The notes: a model not told the origin generated them from the letters alone. A stretch of 64,000 nt of DNA from Pseudomonadota bacterium (GCA_023404675.1 JAEYAW010000031.1:62001-126000); one strand, 5' to 3'; shown: positions 26,424 to 36,134, counted from the stretch's first letter. A program made the numbers and translations.

Positions 26424-28268
26424 ATGATCGACCGCATTTCAGCAGTTTTCATTGCCACCTTGCTTATGACGACGGCAGTCACCGCCGCAGAATTCAGGCC
26501 GCTGGGTCAACTGCCGACCGGCGAGTACATGACGGCAGCCGCCATCAGCGGCGACGGCCGCGTCGTTGTTGGCTCGGCCTCCCTCGCCTCAGGTTTGCGC
26601 GCCACGGCCTGGGCCGGAAATGTCATCACCGTGCTTGGTACACTCGATGCGCCGCGCAACGATCGAAGCGCGGCCAAAGGCGTCAATTACACAGGCACGG
26701 TGATCTCCGGCTACTCATCTGGTCCGGGTACGGATCTTCACGCTTTCCGCTACGAAAACGGCGTGTTCACCGATCTCGGCGGCGGCAGCATGTCGGGTTC
26801 GATCCGCGGCACGTTCGGATACGGCAACGCCGTCAGCACAGACGGAGCGATCGTGGTCGGTGCGATCGGAGCGGGCTATAGTCTGGAGGCCAGTCGCTGG
26901 AACGGGACAACCTACACCTCGCTCGGCAATGGTCAGGCGAATGGCGTCAACGGCAGCGGTACGGTGATCGTCGGAGAGAACGGCTTCGACGCATTCATCT
27001 GGCAGTCGGGAGAGCGAACACTGCTGCCCAAGCTCAACGGCGGTTCGCAAGCGGGCGCCTATGCCGTTTCGACCGACGGCACGACGGCGGTGGGTTACGC
27101 TGCCAATCCTGTCGCGGGTGGTCGCCTCGAAGCAGTCCGATGGGTTGCCGGCGCAATCGCGAGCCTTGGTGTTCCCGACGGCTGGAACGAGTCACGCGCC
27201 AACGCGGTCAGCGCAGATGGTAAGACCGTGGTCGGCACCCTGACCAATACATTCACTTCCGCGACAGCCGCCTTCCGGTGGACGGCATCGACCGGCATCC
27301 AGTTGATCCGTGACCTGGTCGGCACGGACGCCGCAAGCTGGTCGCTGGATAACGCAGTCGGCGTGTCCGCCGACGGCACGGTCATTGCCGGCAACGGCAC
27401 GTTCGGCGGCCAGTCACAGGGCTGGATCATCCGCCTCGACCGGCCGGAGGTGGAAACCGAGACAAAGCTGGTGGTCGCCGTTCTGCCTACGGCCCGCACG
27501 TCCTCGCCATCCTCTAGCGGCGCGGATGTGAGCGGCGACATCGATTTTCCGGAAGTCTCCGCCTATGCCGCTGTCATCAATATCGGCAACGTCACAGCGC
27601 GGAACACGAAAATCTCGCTGCCGCTCAGCGTGCCCGGCGTGCTGAATTTCCAGACCTCCAACGCGCAGAATACGCCCGTCGGGCCGGCCAACACGCCGAT
27701 CGACATCGCGCCGGGCGCGATCCAGAATTTCATCTTCAAGATCAAGCCGAACGCGGCATTCGTTCAGGAGATTCCGCTGATCTTCAACGGCCATAACGCG
27801 CCGCCCGCGCCGGCGGTGCAGGGCGTCAACACGTTCCTGCTCAGCGCCGCGCCGACACCGATCCCCGACATGCTGTCGATAGTAGTGACGCCGACCGGCG
27901 ACGGCGTTCTCAATCTCGACGGCACGCATCACAATGCCTTCGGCGGCGCGACGATGAATATCGCCTCGCCGGGCGAGGTGACGTTCACCGTCACGGATGC
28001 CCCCTTCGGCCAACCCGGCATCGGTCTGCCGGTCGACGCGCTGATCTGCCTGACCGACATGCAGGGCTTGTGTGTGCAGCCCGCCGCCCCGGCCGCTTCG
28101 GTGACGACGACCGTCGCGAAGGACACGATCCTCACCTATTCGGTGTTCGCCGCCTCGAAGGGGCCTGCGATCTCGCTCGATCCGGCGAAGAACCGGCTCT
28201 ATGTGATCGCGAAGGGACAGAACGACATCGCGCTCGGCCAGACCAGCGTCGCGGTGCGCTCGCAATAA
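26424..28268 (+). CDS. Exported HAF-repeat seven-bladed propeller protein with shared C-terminal domain
   Basis: A 614-residue protein. The signal peptide MIDRISAVFIATLLMTTAVT ends near TAAEF. ATG 26424 has CGGAGA about 7 bp upstream. Residues of about 20-345 hold seven HAF-type repeats of the form AVS-x-DG-x-x-VVG...AFRW, which I read as a seven-bladed propeller. Residues of about 353-614 form a domain also found in the proteins starting at 30805 and 43727, with the motif TPIPD...VTPTGDG and the C-terminus TSVAVRSQ. There is no membrane anchor or sorting motif, so it is probably secreted or periplasmic. The function is unknown. Confidence 0.85.
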   Translation: MIDRISAVFIATLLMTTAVTAAEFRPLGQLPTGEYMTAAAISGDGRVVVGSASLASGLRATAWAGNVITVLGTLDAPRNDRSAAKGVNYTGTVISGYSSGPGTDLHAFRYENGVFTDLGGGSMSGSIRGTFGYGNAVSTDGAIVVGAIGAGYSLEASRWNGTTYTSLGNGQANGVNGSGTVIVGENGFDAFIWQSGERTLLPKLNGGSQAGAYAVSTDGTTAVGYAANPVAGGRLEAVRWVAGAIASLGVPDGWNESRANAVSADGKTVVGTLTNTFTSATAAFRWTASTGIQLIRDLVGTDAASWSLDNAVGVSADGTVIAGNGTFGGQSQGWIIRLDRPEVETETKLVVAVLPTARTSSPSSSGADVSGDIDFPEVSAYAAVINIGNVTARNTKISLPLSVPGVLNFQTSNAQNTPVGPANTPIDIAPGAIQNFIFKIKPNAAFVQEIPLIFNGHNAPPAPAVQGVNTFLLSAAPTPIPDMLSIVVTPTGDGVLNLDGTHHNAFGGATMNIASPGEVTFTVTDAPFGQPGIGLPVDALICLTDMQGLCVQPAAPAASVTTTVAKDTILTYSVFAASKGPAISLDPAKNRLYVIAKGQNDIALGQTSVAVRSQ

Positions 28269-28313
28269 GCGCTCCGCTTGCCGCGAGCCGGCATGGCCTC
28301 TACCAATGCGGCC

Positions 28314-28733
28314 ATGCTGCGGATCGGACCCCATCTTGCGATTGACGAAGACCTCATCGAGGTCACGTTCGTGCGCGCCTCGGGTCCGGGCGGGCAGAAC
28401 GTCAACAAGGTCTCGACCGCCGCGCAACTGCGGTTCGACACCACGCGCGCCAACCTGCCCGAGGATATCGCCGCGCGGCTGAAGATCGTCGCCGGGCAGC
28501 GCATGACCTTGAACGGCGTGATCGTGATCCACGCCCAGCGTTTCCGCACCCAGGAGCGCAACCGCGAGGACGCCATCGAACGCCTCGTGGACCTGCTGCG
28601 CGACGCCAGCTTCCGGCCCAAGACGCGGCGGCCGACCCGCCCCACCCTCGGATCCAAGCAGCGCAGGCTGGAAGGCAAGAAGCGGCGCGGCGACGTCAAG
28701 TCCGGCCGCGGGCGGACGCGGGTTGATGATTGA
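28314..28733 (+). CDS. arfB: Alternative ribosome-rescue factor / peptidyl-tRNA hydrolase ArfB
   Basis: A 139-residue class I release-factor-like protein that frees stalled ribosomes by hydrolysing peptidyl-tRNA. The catalytic GGQ is at residues 26-28 in RASGPGGQNVNKVST. The tail is rich in lysine and arginine, as needed to enter the mRNA channel. ATG 28314 (MLRIGPHLAIDED) gives the usual length; earlier in-frame starts at 28278 (TTG) and 28293 (ATG) are possible. It lies between the first propeller gene and mutL. Confidence 0.95.
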   Translation: MLRIGPHLAIDEDLIEVTFVRASGPGGQNVNKVSTAAQLRFDTTRANLPEDIAARLKIVAGQRMTLNGVIVIHAQRFRTQERNREDAIERLVDLLRDASFRPKTRRPTRPTLGSKQRRLEGKKRRGDVKSGRGRTRVDD

Positions 28734-28852
28734 AGACCGCGTCGCGTGGACTCCCCCGGTTCCCGGTGGACGGCGCGCAACCGGGTGGCCCATCGCCAGA
28801 CCGCGGCTGATATACTGACAGCCCTGTCCATCACCGCCCGAATCGCTGTCCC

Positions 28853-30676
28853 ATGCCCGTCCGCCAGCTTCCTGAAACCGTGGTCAACCGCATCGCCGCC
28901 GGCGAGGTGGTGGAGCGGCCCGCGAGCGCCGTGAAGGAGCTGGTGGAGAACGCGCTGGACGCGGGCGCGAGCCATATCGACGTCTTCACCGACGGCGGCG
29001 GGCGGCGGCGTATCACGGTCGCCGACGACGGCGGCGGCATGACCCGCGCCGACCTCGCCCTCGCTGTGGACCGCCACGCCACCTCCAAGCTCGACGACGA
29101 GGATCTGCTGCGGATCCGCACGCTCGGCTTTCGCGGCGAGGCGCTGCCATCGATCGGCGCGGTGGCGCGGCTGTCGATCGCGACGCGTCATGCCAGCGAA
29201 CCACATGGCTGGGCCATTCAGGTCGAGGCGGGCGACAAGGCTCCCATCGCGCCCGCCGCCGTCGCACAAGGCACCCGCGTCGAGGTGCGCGACCTGTTCT
29301 ACGCCACGCCCGCGCGGCTCAAGTTCCTGAAGACCGACCGCACCGAGGCCGAGGCCATCCGCGAGACCGTGCGCCGCCTCGCCATGGCGCGGCCCGACGT
29401 CGCTTTCACGCTGGCCGGCGAGGAACGGATGCCGGTGACATGGGCCGCCGCCCTGCCCGGCGCGCCGGGGCGGCTGACCCGGCTCGGCGACATTCTCGGG
29501 GCGGATTTCCGCGCCAGCGCCATCGCGGTCGAGGCCGAACGCGAGGGCGTGCGGATCGAAGGCTTCGCCGCGGCCCCCTCGCTGACGCGCGCCAACGCGC
29601 TCGGCCAGTATCTGTTCGTCAACGGCCGTCCGGTGCGCGACAAGCTGATCCTCGGCGCGGTGCGCGCGGCCTACGCGGATTACCTGCCGCGCGACCGCCA
29701 TCCGGTGCTCGCGCTGTTCGTCACGCTGCCGCCCGAGGAGGTGGACGCCAACGTGCATCCGGCCAAGACCGAGGTGCGCTTCCGCAACGCAGGCCTCGTG
29801 CGTGCACTGATCGTTCATGCGCTGAAGGAGGGCCTTGCCCGCGAGGGCCGCCGCACCGCAGCCAATGGCGCGGGCGCGACCGTGGCCGCGTTCCGTCCGG
29901 CGATCGCGCCCGTCATGGCCCAGCCGATGCCGCGCGGCGGCTGGGACTGGCGGCGCTCGCCCGCCGCGCCCGCCTTCGCCATGCCGCGCGAGGACTATGC
30001 GCCCGCGCTGGCCGAAAATGGACAGCCCGCCTTCGATGTCGGCGGCCCGTCCGCCGACATCCGCCCCGATCCCGCGCCCGCCGCCGATCTGATGGATCGC
30101 CCGCTCGGCGCGGCGCGCACGCAGCTGCACGAGACTTACATCGTCGCGCAGACGCGCAACGGCCTCGTCATCGTCGATCAGCACGCCGCGCACGAGCGCA
30201 TCGTCTATGAGCGGCTCAAGGACCAGATCGCGCGCGAGGGCGTGCAGCGGCAACTGCTTCTGATCCCGGAGATCGTGGAGCTTGACGAAGCCACCGTGGA
30301 GACGCTGCTGGCGCGCGCGAACGAACTCGAACAGTTCGGCGTCGTCATCGAATCGTTCGGCCCCGGCGCAGTGGCGGTGCGCGAGACGCCCTCGCTGCTC
30401 GGCCGCATCAACGCGGCGGCGCTGTTGCGCGATCTCGGCGAGCACATGGCCGAGTGGGACACCGCGCTGCCGCTGGAGCGACGGCTGCTGCATGTCTCCG
30501 CCACCATGGCCTGTCATGGCTCGGTGCGCGCGGGCCGCGTGCTCAAGCCCGAGGAGATGAACGCGCTGCTGCGCGAGATGGAATCGACGCCGAATTCCGG
30601 CCAGTGCAATCACGGCCGCCCGACCTATGTCGAGCTCTCGCTCAGCGATGTCGAGAAGCTGTTCGGACGGCGCTGA
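28853..30676 (+). CDS. mutL: DNA mismatch repair protein MutL
   Basis: A 607-residue ATPase that couples mismatch recognition by MutS to downstream repair. The N-terminal GHKL domain has NRIAAGEVVERPASAVKELV, DDGGGM and GFRGEALPSI. The C-terminal domain contains DQHA-x2-E-x4-E beginning at D442, the endonuclease motif, as expected for a bacterium lacking MutH. The length is normal. It is transcribed rightward, 119 bp after arfB. Confidence 0.98.
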   Translation: MPVRQLPETVVNRIAAGEVVERPASAVKELVENALDAGASHIDVFTDGGGRRRITVADDGGGMTRADLALAVDRHATSKLDDEDLLRIRTLGFRGEALPSIGAVARLSIATRHASEPHGWAIQVEAGDKAPIAPAAVAQGTRVEVRDLFYATPARLKFLKTDRTEAEAIRETVRRLAMARPDVAFTLAGEERMPVTWAAALPGAPGRLTRLGDILGADFRASAIAVEAEREGVRIEGFAAAPSLTRANALGQYLFVNGRPVRDKLILGAVRAAYADYLPRDRHPVLALFVTLPPEEVDANVHPAKTEVRFRNAGLVRALIVHALKEGLAREGRRTAANGAGATVAAFRPAIAPVMAQPMPRGGWDWRRSPAAPAFAMPREDYAPALAENGQPAFDVGGPSADIRPDPAPAADLMDRPLGAARTQLHETYIVAQTRNGLVIVDQHAAHERIVYERLKDQIAREGVQRQLLLIPEIVELDEATVETLLARANELEQFGVVIESFGPGAVAVRETPSLLGRINAAALLRDLGEHMAEWDTALPLERRLLHVSATMACHGSVRAGRVLKPEEMNALLREMESTPNSGQCNHGRPTYVELSLSDVEKLFGRR

Positions 30677-30804
30677 TGCCGCCGCGCCTCAGTCAACGGA
30701 ACACCGCGATTACCGGCATTTGCCGGTAGCGATCCGCCGCGCCATCCGCGACCTTTCAGGAAAACCGCAAGCACGGCTTTTCCATCGCGGCGAACGAGGC
30801 GAGC

Positions 30805-32520
30805 ATGGCGAGAACCGGCATCTTTGTGCTGTCCATTCTGTCGACCGCTGCGATCATGGCGGCCACCACGCCATCGCGTGGCGATGCCGAATTCACCCTG
30901 CCGACGCCGGACAGCCGCCCCTCTAGGATCGTGGCGGGGCCGGATGGCGCGCTATGGTTCACGCAGGCGCTTGGCAACAAAATCGGTCGCATCACCGTCG
31001 ATGGCGTGATCACCGAGTTTCCGATTCCGACCGCCAATTCCTACCCCGTCGATATTGCGCTCGGATCGGACGGCGCGCTGTGGTTCACGCAGCGCGACAA
31101 GAACAGGATCGGGCGCATCACGACGAGCGGGACGATCACGGAGTTTGCCGTGCCAACCCCGATGAGCGCAGTGACCAATATTGCCGCCGGGCCGGACGGC
31201 GCACTCTGGTTCACACAAACGCTCGGCAACAAGATCGGACGCATCACCACATCGGGCGTCATCACAGAATATCCTGTCCCCACCCCGAACAGCGCGCCGG
31301 GCGCCATCACGCCGACGATGGATGGCCTGTGGTTCTCGATGGAGCAGGCCGGCAAGGCCGGCTACATCAAGACCGCGACTGGCATGATTTTCGAATATCC
31401 CCTGCCGTCCATCGGTTCACCCAACGGCATCGTCATCGGACCTGACGACAAGCCGTGGATCGCCGCCGGCGGACGGCTGCTTCAGGTCACGCCCTTCGTC
31501 GTCACCCAGCATCAGATCGGCAACGCCGGTCCGTTCGGCATCCTGGCGGGGCCGGACGGCGCGATCTGGTACACCGACACGTCCTACAACCGGATCGGCC
31601 GCTTCGAAATCGGCACGAAGGCTCACCGGATTGTTGATACGACCGTCGAGATCAACGTGCCGAGCGGTATCGCCGTCGGTCCCGACGGCAATATCTGGAT
31701 CACCCAGGCCGGCGCCAACAAGATCAGCCGGATCGACGTGCCGCCCGCCAGCAGCACCATCCTCGCATCCGTCTTGCCGTCGAGCCGTTCGGTCCAGATC
31801 GGACAGACCGCGACAGCGTTCGCCACCATCCTGAACGACGGCCCCGCCGCGACCATTTGCGGCTTCTCGCCGGTGACGTCGATCGCGGGCACCTTCTCGT
31901 TCCAGACCACGCATCCCTCAACCAATGCGCTGACCGGAATGCCGAATACCCGCGTCAGCCTCCCCGCCTTTCGCGCACAAACCTTCGCGCTCTCGTTCAA
32001 GGCGACCGGACCGATGGCGCCGACCAACGTGGCGGTGGGTTTCGGCTGCGCCGAGCGCAACGGCGGCGTCTCGGCCGTCGGCGTCAACACCGTGCTGATG
32101 ACGTTCAGTCCGACGCCGGTCCCGGATCTGATCGCCATCTCCGCCACGCCGGCGGGAGACGGAATCCTGAATTTGCCCGCCCAGCAGGGCACGACCGCGT
32201 TCGGCGTTGCGACGATCAATATCGGCTCCGGCGACGCGGTCACGGTGAGCGCCGATACGGTGCGGGTGCCGGACGTCACGCCGTGGCCCGTCGATCTGTT
32301 CGTGTGCCAGACCGATCCCGCAAGCGGCGCCTGCCTCGCGAACCCGGCAGCGACGGTGACAGCCACGCTCGACAGCAACGACATATCGACCTTCAGCGTG
32401 TTCGCCAGAGCGCTCGGACCCGTGCCGTTCGATCCGGGCAACGCGCGCATCTTCGTCCGCTTCAGGGACAGCAACGGCGTCACCCGCGGCTCGACCAGCG
32501 TCGCGATGCGAACGCAATAG
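30805..32520 (+). CDS. Exported streptogramin-lyase-like seven-bladed propeller protein with shared C-terminal domain
   Basis: A 571-residue protein. The signal peptide ends near residue 27 (SRGDAEF). Residues of about 35-318 hold seven repeats of the form P-x-x-I-x-x-GPDG-x-x-WFT...N-x-IGRI, the pattern of virginiamycin B lyase (Vgb) propellers. Residues 323-571 are the C-terminal domain shared with the proteins at 26424 and 43727, ending in TSVAMRTQ. True Vgb enzymes are about 300 residues and lack this domain, so antibiotic lyase activity should not be assumed. A clear terminator follows at 32602. Confidence 0.86.
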   Translation: MARTGIFVLSILSTAAIMAATTPSRGDAEFTLPTPDSRPSRIVAGPDGALWFTQALGNKIGRITVDGVITEFPIPTANSYPVDIALGSDGALWFTQRDKNRIGRITTSGTITEFAVPTPMSAVTNIAAGPDGALWFTQTLGNKIGRITTSGVITEYPVPTPNSAPGAITPTMDGLWFSMEQAGKAGYIKTATGMIFEYPLPSIGSPNGIVIGPDDKPWIAAGGRLLQVTPFVVTQHQIGNAGPFGILAGPDGAIWYTDTSYNRIGRFEIGTKAHRIVDTTVEINVPSGIAVGPDGNIWITQAGANKISRIDVPPASSTILASVLPSSRSVQIGQTATAFATILNDGPAATICGFSPVTSIAGTFSFQTTHPSTNALTGMPNTRVSLPAFRAQTFALSFKATGPMAPTNVAVGFGCAERNGGVSAVGVNTVLMTFSPTPVPDLIAISATPAGDGILNLPAQQGTTAFGVATINIGSGDAVTVSADTVRVPDVTPWPVDLFVCQTDPASGACLANPAATVTATLDSNDISTFSVFARALGPVPFDPGNARIFVRFRDSNGVTRGSTSVAMRTQ

Positions 32521-32601
32521 ACCATCAGCCCGCCGCGTACGCGCGTCGATGCGAGGTTTTATAACGAGAGACTTTTCAATCCGGACGTTTTGAGCAGGAC
32601 C

Positions 32602-32634
32602 AGCACCGGCGGACATGTTCGCCGGTGCTTTTTT
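32602..32634 (+). terminator. Intrinsic terminator of the second propeller gene
   Basis: AGCACCGGCG and CGCCGGTGCT form a perfect 10-bp stem around an 8-bp loop, directly followed by TTTTT. It lies 81 bp after the stop of the propeller gene and before the convergent rsmD gene. Confidence 0.92.
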
Positions 32635-32649
32635 ACGTATCGTCCCACT

Positions 32650-33201
32650 CTACTCCGCCCGCAGGAACGTGAACTCGGTCTCGTCATAGGCGCGGCGGTC
32701 GAGCTCGGAAAAGCCCTCGGCCGCCGTGAACGCGCCGGTCTTCTCCTCGACGATCACAAGCGCCTCCGGTGTCAGCCACCCGCCCGCGCGCAATGAGGCA
32801 AGCGTCTGCTCGGCAAGACCTTTGCCGTAAGGCGGATCGAGAAACGCCACCGAGAACGGCGGATTGGGATGCGCCTCGCCGAGCGCGGTGGCGTCGCGGC
32901 GGAAGATACGCGACACGCCGCCAAGACCGAGCGCCTCGACATTGGCGCGCAGCAGCGCCCGCGCCTCCGCGCCATTATCGACGAACTGCACGAACTTCGC
33001 GCCGCGTGACAGCGCCTCGATGCCGAGCGCGCCGGTACCCGCGAACAAATCGAGCACGCGCGCCTCGTCGAGCGGGCGCTCATAGCCGTGCATCAGGATA
33101 TTGAACAGCGACTCGCGCAGCCGATCCTGCGTCGGCCGGATTTCCTGCGTCTTCGGCGCGGAGAGATTGCGGCCGCGCAGCCGCCCGCCGACGACACGCA
33201 T
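32650..33201 (-). CDS. rsmD: 16S rRNA (guanine966-N2)-methyltransferase RsmD
   Basis: A 183-residue SAM-dependent methyltransferase. It starts MRVVGGRLRGR, the family's usual N-terminus, with VLDLFAGTGALGIEALSRG as SAM-binding motif I and FLDPPYGKG as the catalytic motif IV for N2-methylation of guanine. It methylates G966 of 16S rRNA. It is transcribed leftward after the pseudouridine synthase gene, with a palindromic repeat between them. Confidence 0.96.
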   Translation of the reverse strand: MRVVGGRLRGRNLSAPKTQEIRPTQDRLRESLFNILMHGYERPLDEARVLDLFAGTGALGIEALSRGAKFVQFVDNGAEARALLRANVEALGLGGVSRIFRRDATALGEAHPNPPFSVAFLDPPYGKGLAEQTLASLRAGGWLTPEALVIVEEKTGAFTAAEGFSELDRRAYDETEFTFLRAE

Positions 33202-33222
33202 CAGGTTTTCCAGCGCCCCCCC

Positions 33223-33332
33223 GTCATCCTGAGGTGCGCGCAGCGCGCGCCTCCAGGGATGAGCGGCCCGAGCGCCTGCTTCCGCGCGCGCCCTTCGAGG
33301 CTCGCACCATGTGCGAGCACCTCAGGGTGACG
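33223..33332. repeat. Dispersed palindromic repeat, CCTGAGG/CCTTCGAGG family
   Basis: An imperfect palindrome running from GTCATCCTGAGGTGCG to CGAGCACCTCAGGGTGACG, with an internal CCCTTCGAGGCTCGC. Related copies lie at 48551, 51552, 55306, 59571 and 59648. It sits between rsmD and the pseudouridine synthase gene, outside coding sequence. Confidence 0.8.
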
Positions 33333-33358
33333 ACACAATGCCTGCCCGACCGACACCA

Positions 33359-35530
33359 TCACGCATCCTTCGGCGTGCGGTCGCGCTTGCCGTGATAGCC
33401 GCGCTGCGGGCGGCGCGGCGCGCCGTAGCCGGCGGACTCTTCCTCGTTGCGCGCGCGCGCCTCCTCGCTGCCGGTTCGCTCCACGCGCACGCGGCGGCCC
33501 TTGCGATCCTCGATGGTCTCGCGCTTGGCCCGCGGCGGCTTGGCCGGCCGCGCCGGCGGCGGCGACAGTTCCGCCCCGGCGCGCGCGGCGATCTTGTCGC
33601 CGAGTTGCTCGCGCAGCACCCGCGCCTTGACCTCCTCGACCGCGCCTTCCGCCAGTTCGGCGAGCTGGAACGGGCCGTAGGAGACGCGAATCAGCCGGTT
33701 CACCTCGAGGCCGAGATGCGCCAGTACGTTGCGTACCTCGCGGTTCTTGCCCTCGCGGATGGCGAACAGGATCCACACATTGTCGCCCTGATCGCGTTCC
33801 AGCGTCGCCTCGATGGAGCCGTAGCGCACGCCGTCCACCTCGATGCCGTCGCGCAGCGTGTCGAGCTTGGCCTGCGTGATCTCGCCATAGGCGCGCACGC
33901 GATAGCGGCGCAGCCACCCGGTGTCCGGCAGCTCGAGTGTGCGGGCGAGGCCACCGTCGTTGGTGAGCAGCAGCAACCCCTCGGTGTTGAAATCGAGGCG
34001 GCCGACGCTGATCAGGCGCGGCAGGCCTTCCGGCAGATTGTCGAACACGGTCGGCCGCCCTTCGGGATCGGCGTGCGTGGTCATCAGGCCGCGCGGCTTG
34101 TGATACATGAACAGCCGCGTGCGCTCCGGCGCAGGCAACGGCTGCCCGTCCACCAGCACCACGTCGTTGGACGTCACATCGAGCGCCGGCGAGGTGATGA
34201 CGCGTCCGTTCACCGAGACGCGGCCGTCCGTGACCCAGGTCTCCGCGTCACGCCGCGAGCACAGGCCCGCGCGCGCCAGGAGCTTGGCGATGCGCTCGCC
34301 AGTCTTGGGCTTTTTCGGCGCCTCCTCGCGGCGCTCGTCGCGCTCGCTGCGGTCGCGATAGGCCCCGCGGCCGCCAAAGGCCGGGCGCTTGGCGAAGGTG
34401 CCGCGCTCACCCTCACCTCGCGGGCGATCGTCGCGGCGGCCCTCAAACCGCCCGCCACGTTCGCTTTTCGGATGATCCTGCCAGCCGCCCCGATCCCCGC
34501 GATCGCCGAACTCCTTGCGCGGACCGCGCGGCTTGTCGCCGAACTTCTTGTCACCGAATTTGCGCTCTCCCGCCGGGCGGTCGGCGCGGGCGCCGTAGGG
34601 CTTGCGATCGTCAAAATCTTTACGCGAGCGATCGGGACGATCCGAAAAGCTTTTGCGCGGACGTTCGCCATCCTCGCCATAGGCGCGACGCGGGCGCTCG
34701 GAGAAATCCTTGCGGGGGCGCTCGGACCTGTCGCCATAGGGTTTGCGGTCGCCGAATTCCTTGCGCGGGCCGCGCGGCTTGTCGCCGAACTTCTTGTCAA
34801 CGAACTTGCGCTCGCCGGCGGGACGATCAGCACGGGCCCCGTAGGGCTTGCGCTCACCAAAATCTTGACGCGAACGATCGGGGCGATCCGAAAAGCTTTT
34901 GCGCGGACGATCGCCGTCCTCGCCATAGGCTCTACGCGGGCGCTCCGACCTGTCGCCATACGGTTTGCGGTCGCCATAATCCTTGCGGGGACGCTCGGAC
35001 CGATCCCCGAACTCCTTGCGCGGGCCACGCGGCTTGTCGCCGAATTTCTTGTCACCGAACTTGCGATCTCCCGCCGGACGGTCGGCGCGCGCGCCGTAGG
35101 GCTTGCGGTCGCCAAAATCTTGACGCGAACGATCGGGGCGATCCGAAAAGCTTTTGCGCGGCCGATCCCCGTCCTCGCCATAGGCTCTACGCGGACGCTC
35201 GGAGAAATCCTTGCGGGGACGCTCAGACCTGTCGCCATAAGGCTTGCGGTCGCCGAACTCCTTGCGCGGACCGCGCGGCTTGTCGCCGAACTTCTTGTCA
35301 CCGAACTTGCGGTCGCCCGCCGGGCGGTCGGCGCGCGCGCCGTAGGGCTTGCGGTCGCCAAAATCCTTACGCGGACGATCCGGGCGATCCGAAAAGCTCT
35401 GGCGCCCGGCGCCGGATCTCGGGCCGCGGGGACCTTTCCCGCCCCCACCCTTCGGCCCGCCCGCGCCGCGCCCGCCGGATGGCGGACCTCTGCGTGAGCC
35501 TGAATGATTGTCGTCGCGATTGCCGGCCAT
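33359..35530 (-). CDS. rRNA pseudouridine synthase (RluB/RsuA family) with long charged repeat N-terminus
   Basis: A 723-residue protein. The catalytic part is ordinary: an S4 RNA-binding domain at about 411-455 (GERIAKLLARAGLCSRRDAE) and an RsuA/RluB-type synthase domain with the catalytic aspartate D513 in VGRLDFNTEG. A basic tail follows. The first 400 residues or so are an extension of arginine, aspartate, glycine, lysine and proline, including three near-identical units of 82-85 residues and a partial fourth. Typical RluB proteins are about 250-300 residues, although many alphaproteobacteria have some such extension. It probably modifies 23S rRNA near position 2605 (the RluB site). Confidence 0.93.
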   Translation of the reverse strand: MAGNRDDNHSGSRRGPPSGGRGAGGPKGGGGKGPRGPRSGAGRQSFSDRPDRPRKDFGDRKPYGARADRPAGDRKFGDKKFGDKPRGPRKEFGDRKPYGDRSERPRKDFSERPRRAYGEDGDRPRKSFSDRPDRSRQDFGDRKPYGARADRPAGDRKFGDKKFGDKPRGPRKEFGDRSERPRKDYGDRKPYGDRSERPRRAYGEDGDRPRKSFSDRPDRSRQDFGERKPYGARADRPAGERKFVDKKFGDKPRGPRKEFGDRKPYGDRSERPRKDFSERPRRAYGEDGERPRKSFSDRPDRSRKDFDDRKPYGARADRPAGERKFGDKKFGDKPRGPRKEFGDRGDRGGWQDHPKSERGGRFEGRRDDRPRGEGERGTFAKRPAFGGRGAYRDRSERDERREEAPKKPKTGERIAKLLARAGLCSRRDAETWVTDGRVSVNGRVITSPALDVTSNDVVLVDGQPLPAPERTRLFMYHKPRGLMTTHADPEGRPTVFDNLPEGLPRLISVGRLDFNTEGLLLLTNDGGLARTLELPDTGWLRRYRVRAYGEITQAKLDTLRDGIEVDGVRYGSIEATLERDQGDNVWILFAIREGKNREVRNVLAHLGLEVNRLIRVSYGPFQLAELAEGAVEEVKARVLREQLGDKIAARAGAELSPPPARPAKPPRAKRETIEDRKGRRVRVERTGSEEARARNEEESAGYGAPRRPQRGYHGKRDRTPKDA
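34484..35392 (-). repeat. Tandem repeat of about 246 bp inside the pseudouridine synthase gene
   Basis: In coding order: unit 1 at 35392-35147 (82 codons), unit 2 at 35146-34892 (85 codons), unit 3 at 34891-34646 (82 codons) and a partial unit 4 down to about 34484. Each unit begins SDRPDR and contains RKPYGARADRPAG, KKFGDKPRGPRKEFGDR and RRAYGEDG. The unit length is a multiple of three, so copy number can change without breaking the frame. The near-identity of units suggests recent duplication or gene conversion. Confidence 0.9.
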
Positions 35531-35687
35531 GGAATGTCTCGATTATAGCGTTTCGAGCGAGGCGGATCGCGGCTCGCATCTAGAAAGCGCATTCTAACAG
35601 GAACAGGAGCCTAATTCGGGGCGTGTCAGGGCGGCCCGGGCTCCGGGAAGCGCGCCTGATACCAGAGTTTGGCCCGCGAGACGAGAG

Positions 35688-36134
35688 ATGAGCGCAGACA
35701 ATTTCATGGACCGGGCGCTGGCGCAGGCCCGCGCGGCGGCCGAAGCCGGCGAGGTTCCGGTCGGCAGCGTCGTGGTGCGGGACGGGGCGGTGCTGGCGGA
35801 AGCCGGTAACCGGACGCTGCGCGACCGCGACCCGACCGCCCATGCCGAGGTGCTGGCGATCCGCGCCGCCGCCCGCGCGCTCGGCTCGGAGCGGCTGACC
35901 GGCTGCGACCTCTACGTCACGCTGGAGCCCTGTCCGATGTGTGCGGCGGCGATCTCGTTCGCGCGCATCCGCAGGCTTTACTACGGCGCGGGCGATCCCA
36001 AGGGCGGCGCGGTGGACAATGGGGTGCGACTGTTCTCCGCGCCCACCTGCCACCACGTGCCGGAGGTCTATTCGGGCTTCGGCGAACAGGACGCCGCAGC
36101 GCTGCTGCGGGCTTTTTTCCGGATGCGGCGATAG
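35688..36134 (+). CDS. tadA: tRNA-specific adenosine deaminase
   Basis: A 148-residue zinc deaminase converting A34 of tRNA-Arg(ACG) to inosine. The zinc site is H52-A-E54 with the proton-shuttling glutamate and P-C82-x-x-C85. The length is normal for TadA. It is divergent from the pseudouridine synthase gene across a gap of 157 bp that must hold both promoters. Confidence 0.96.
   Translation: MSADNFMDRALAQARAAAEAGEVPVGSVVVRDGAVLAEAGNRTLRDRDPTAHAEVLAIRAAARALGSERLTGCDLYVTLEPCPMCAAAISFARIRRLYYGAGDPKGGAVDNGVRLFSAPTCHHVPEVYSGFGEQDAAALLRAFFRMRR

Noticed and set aside
30805..32520. Virginiamycin B lyase (antibiotic resistance) call for the second propeller protein
   Set aside because: Exported, with a large extra C-terminal domain shared with two non-lyase propellers; only the repeat pattern is similar.
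33311..35592. Plus-strand ORF of 728 codons and a second minus-frame ORF of 460 codons over the pseudouridine synthase
   Set aside because: They exist only because the repeat DNA has biased codons that leave several frames open. The plus-strand product looks regular and hydrophobic but has no start signal or known domain.
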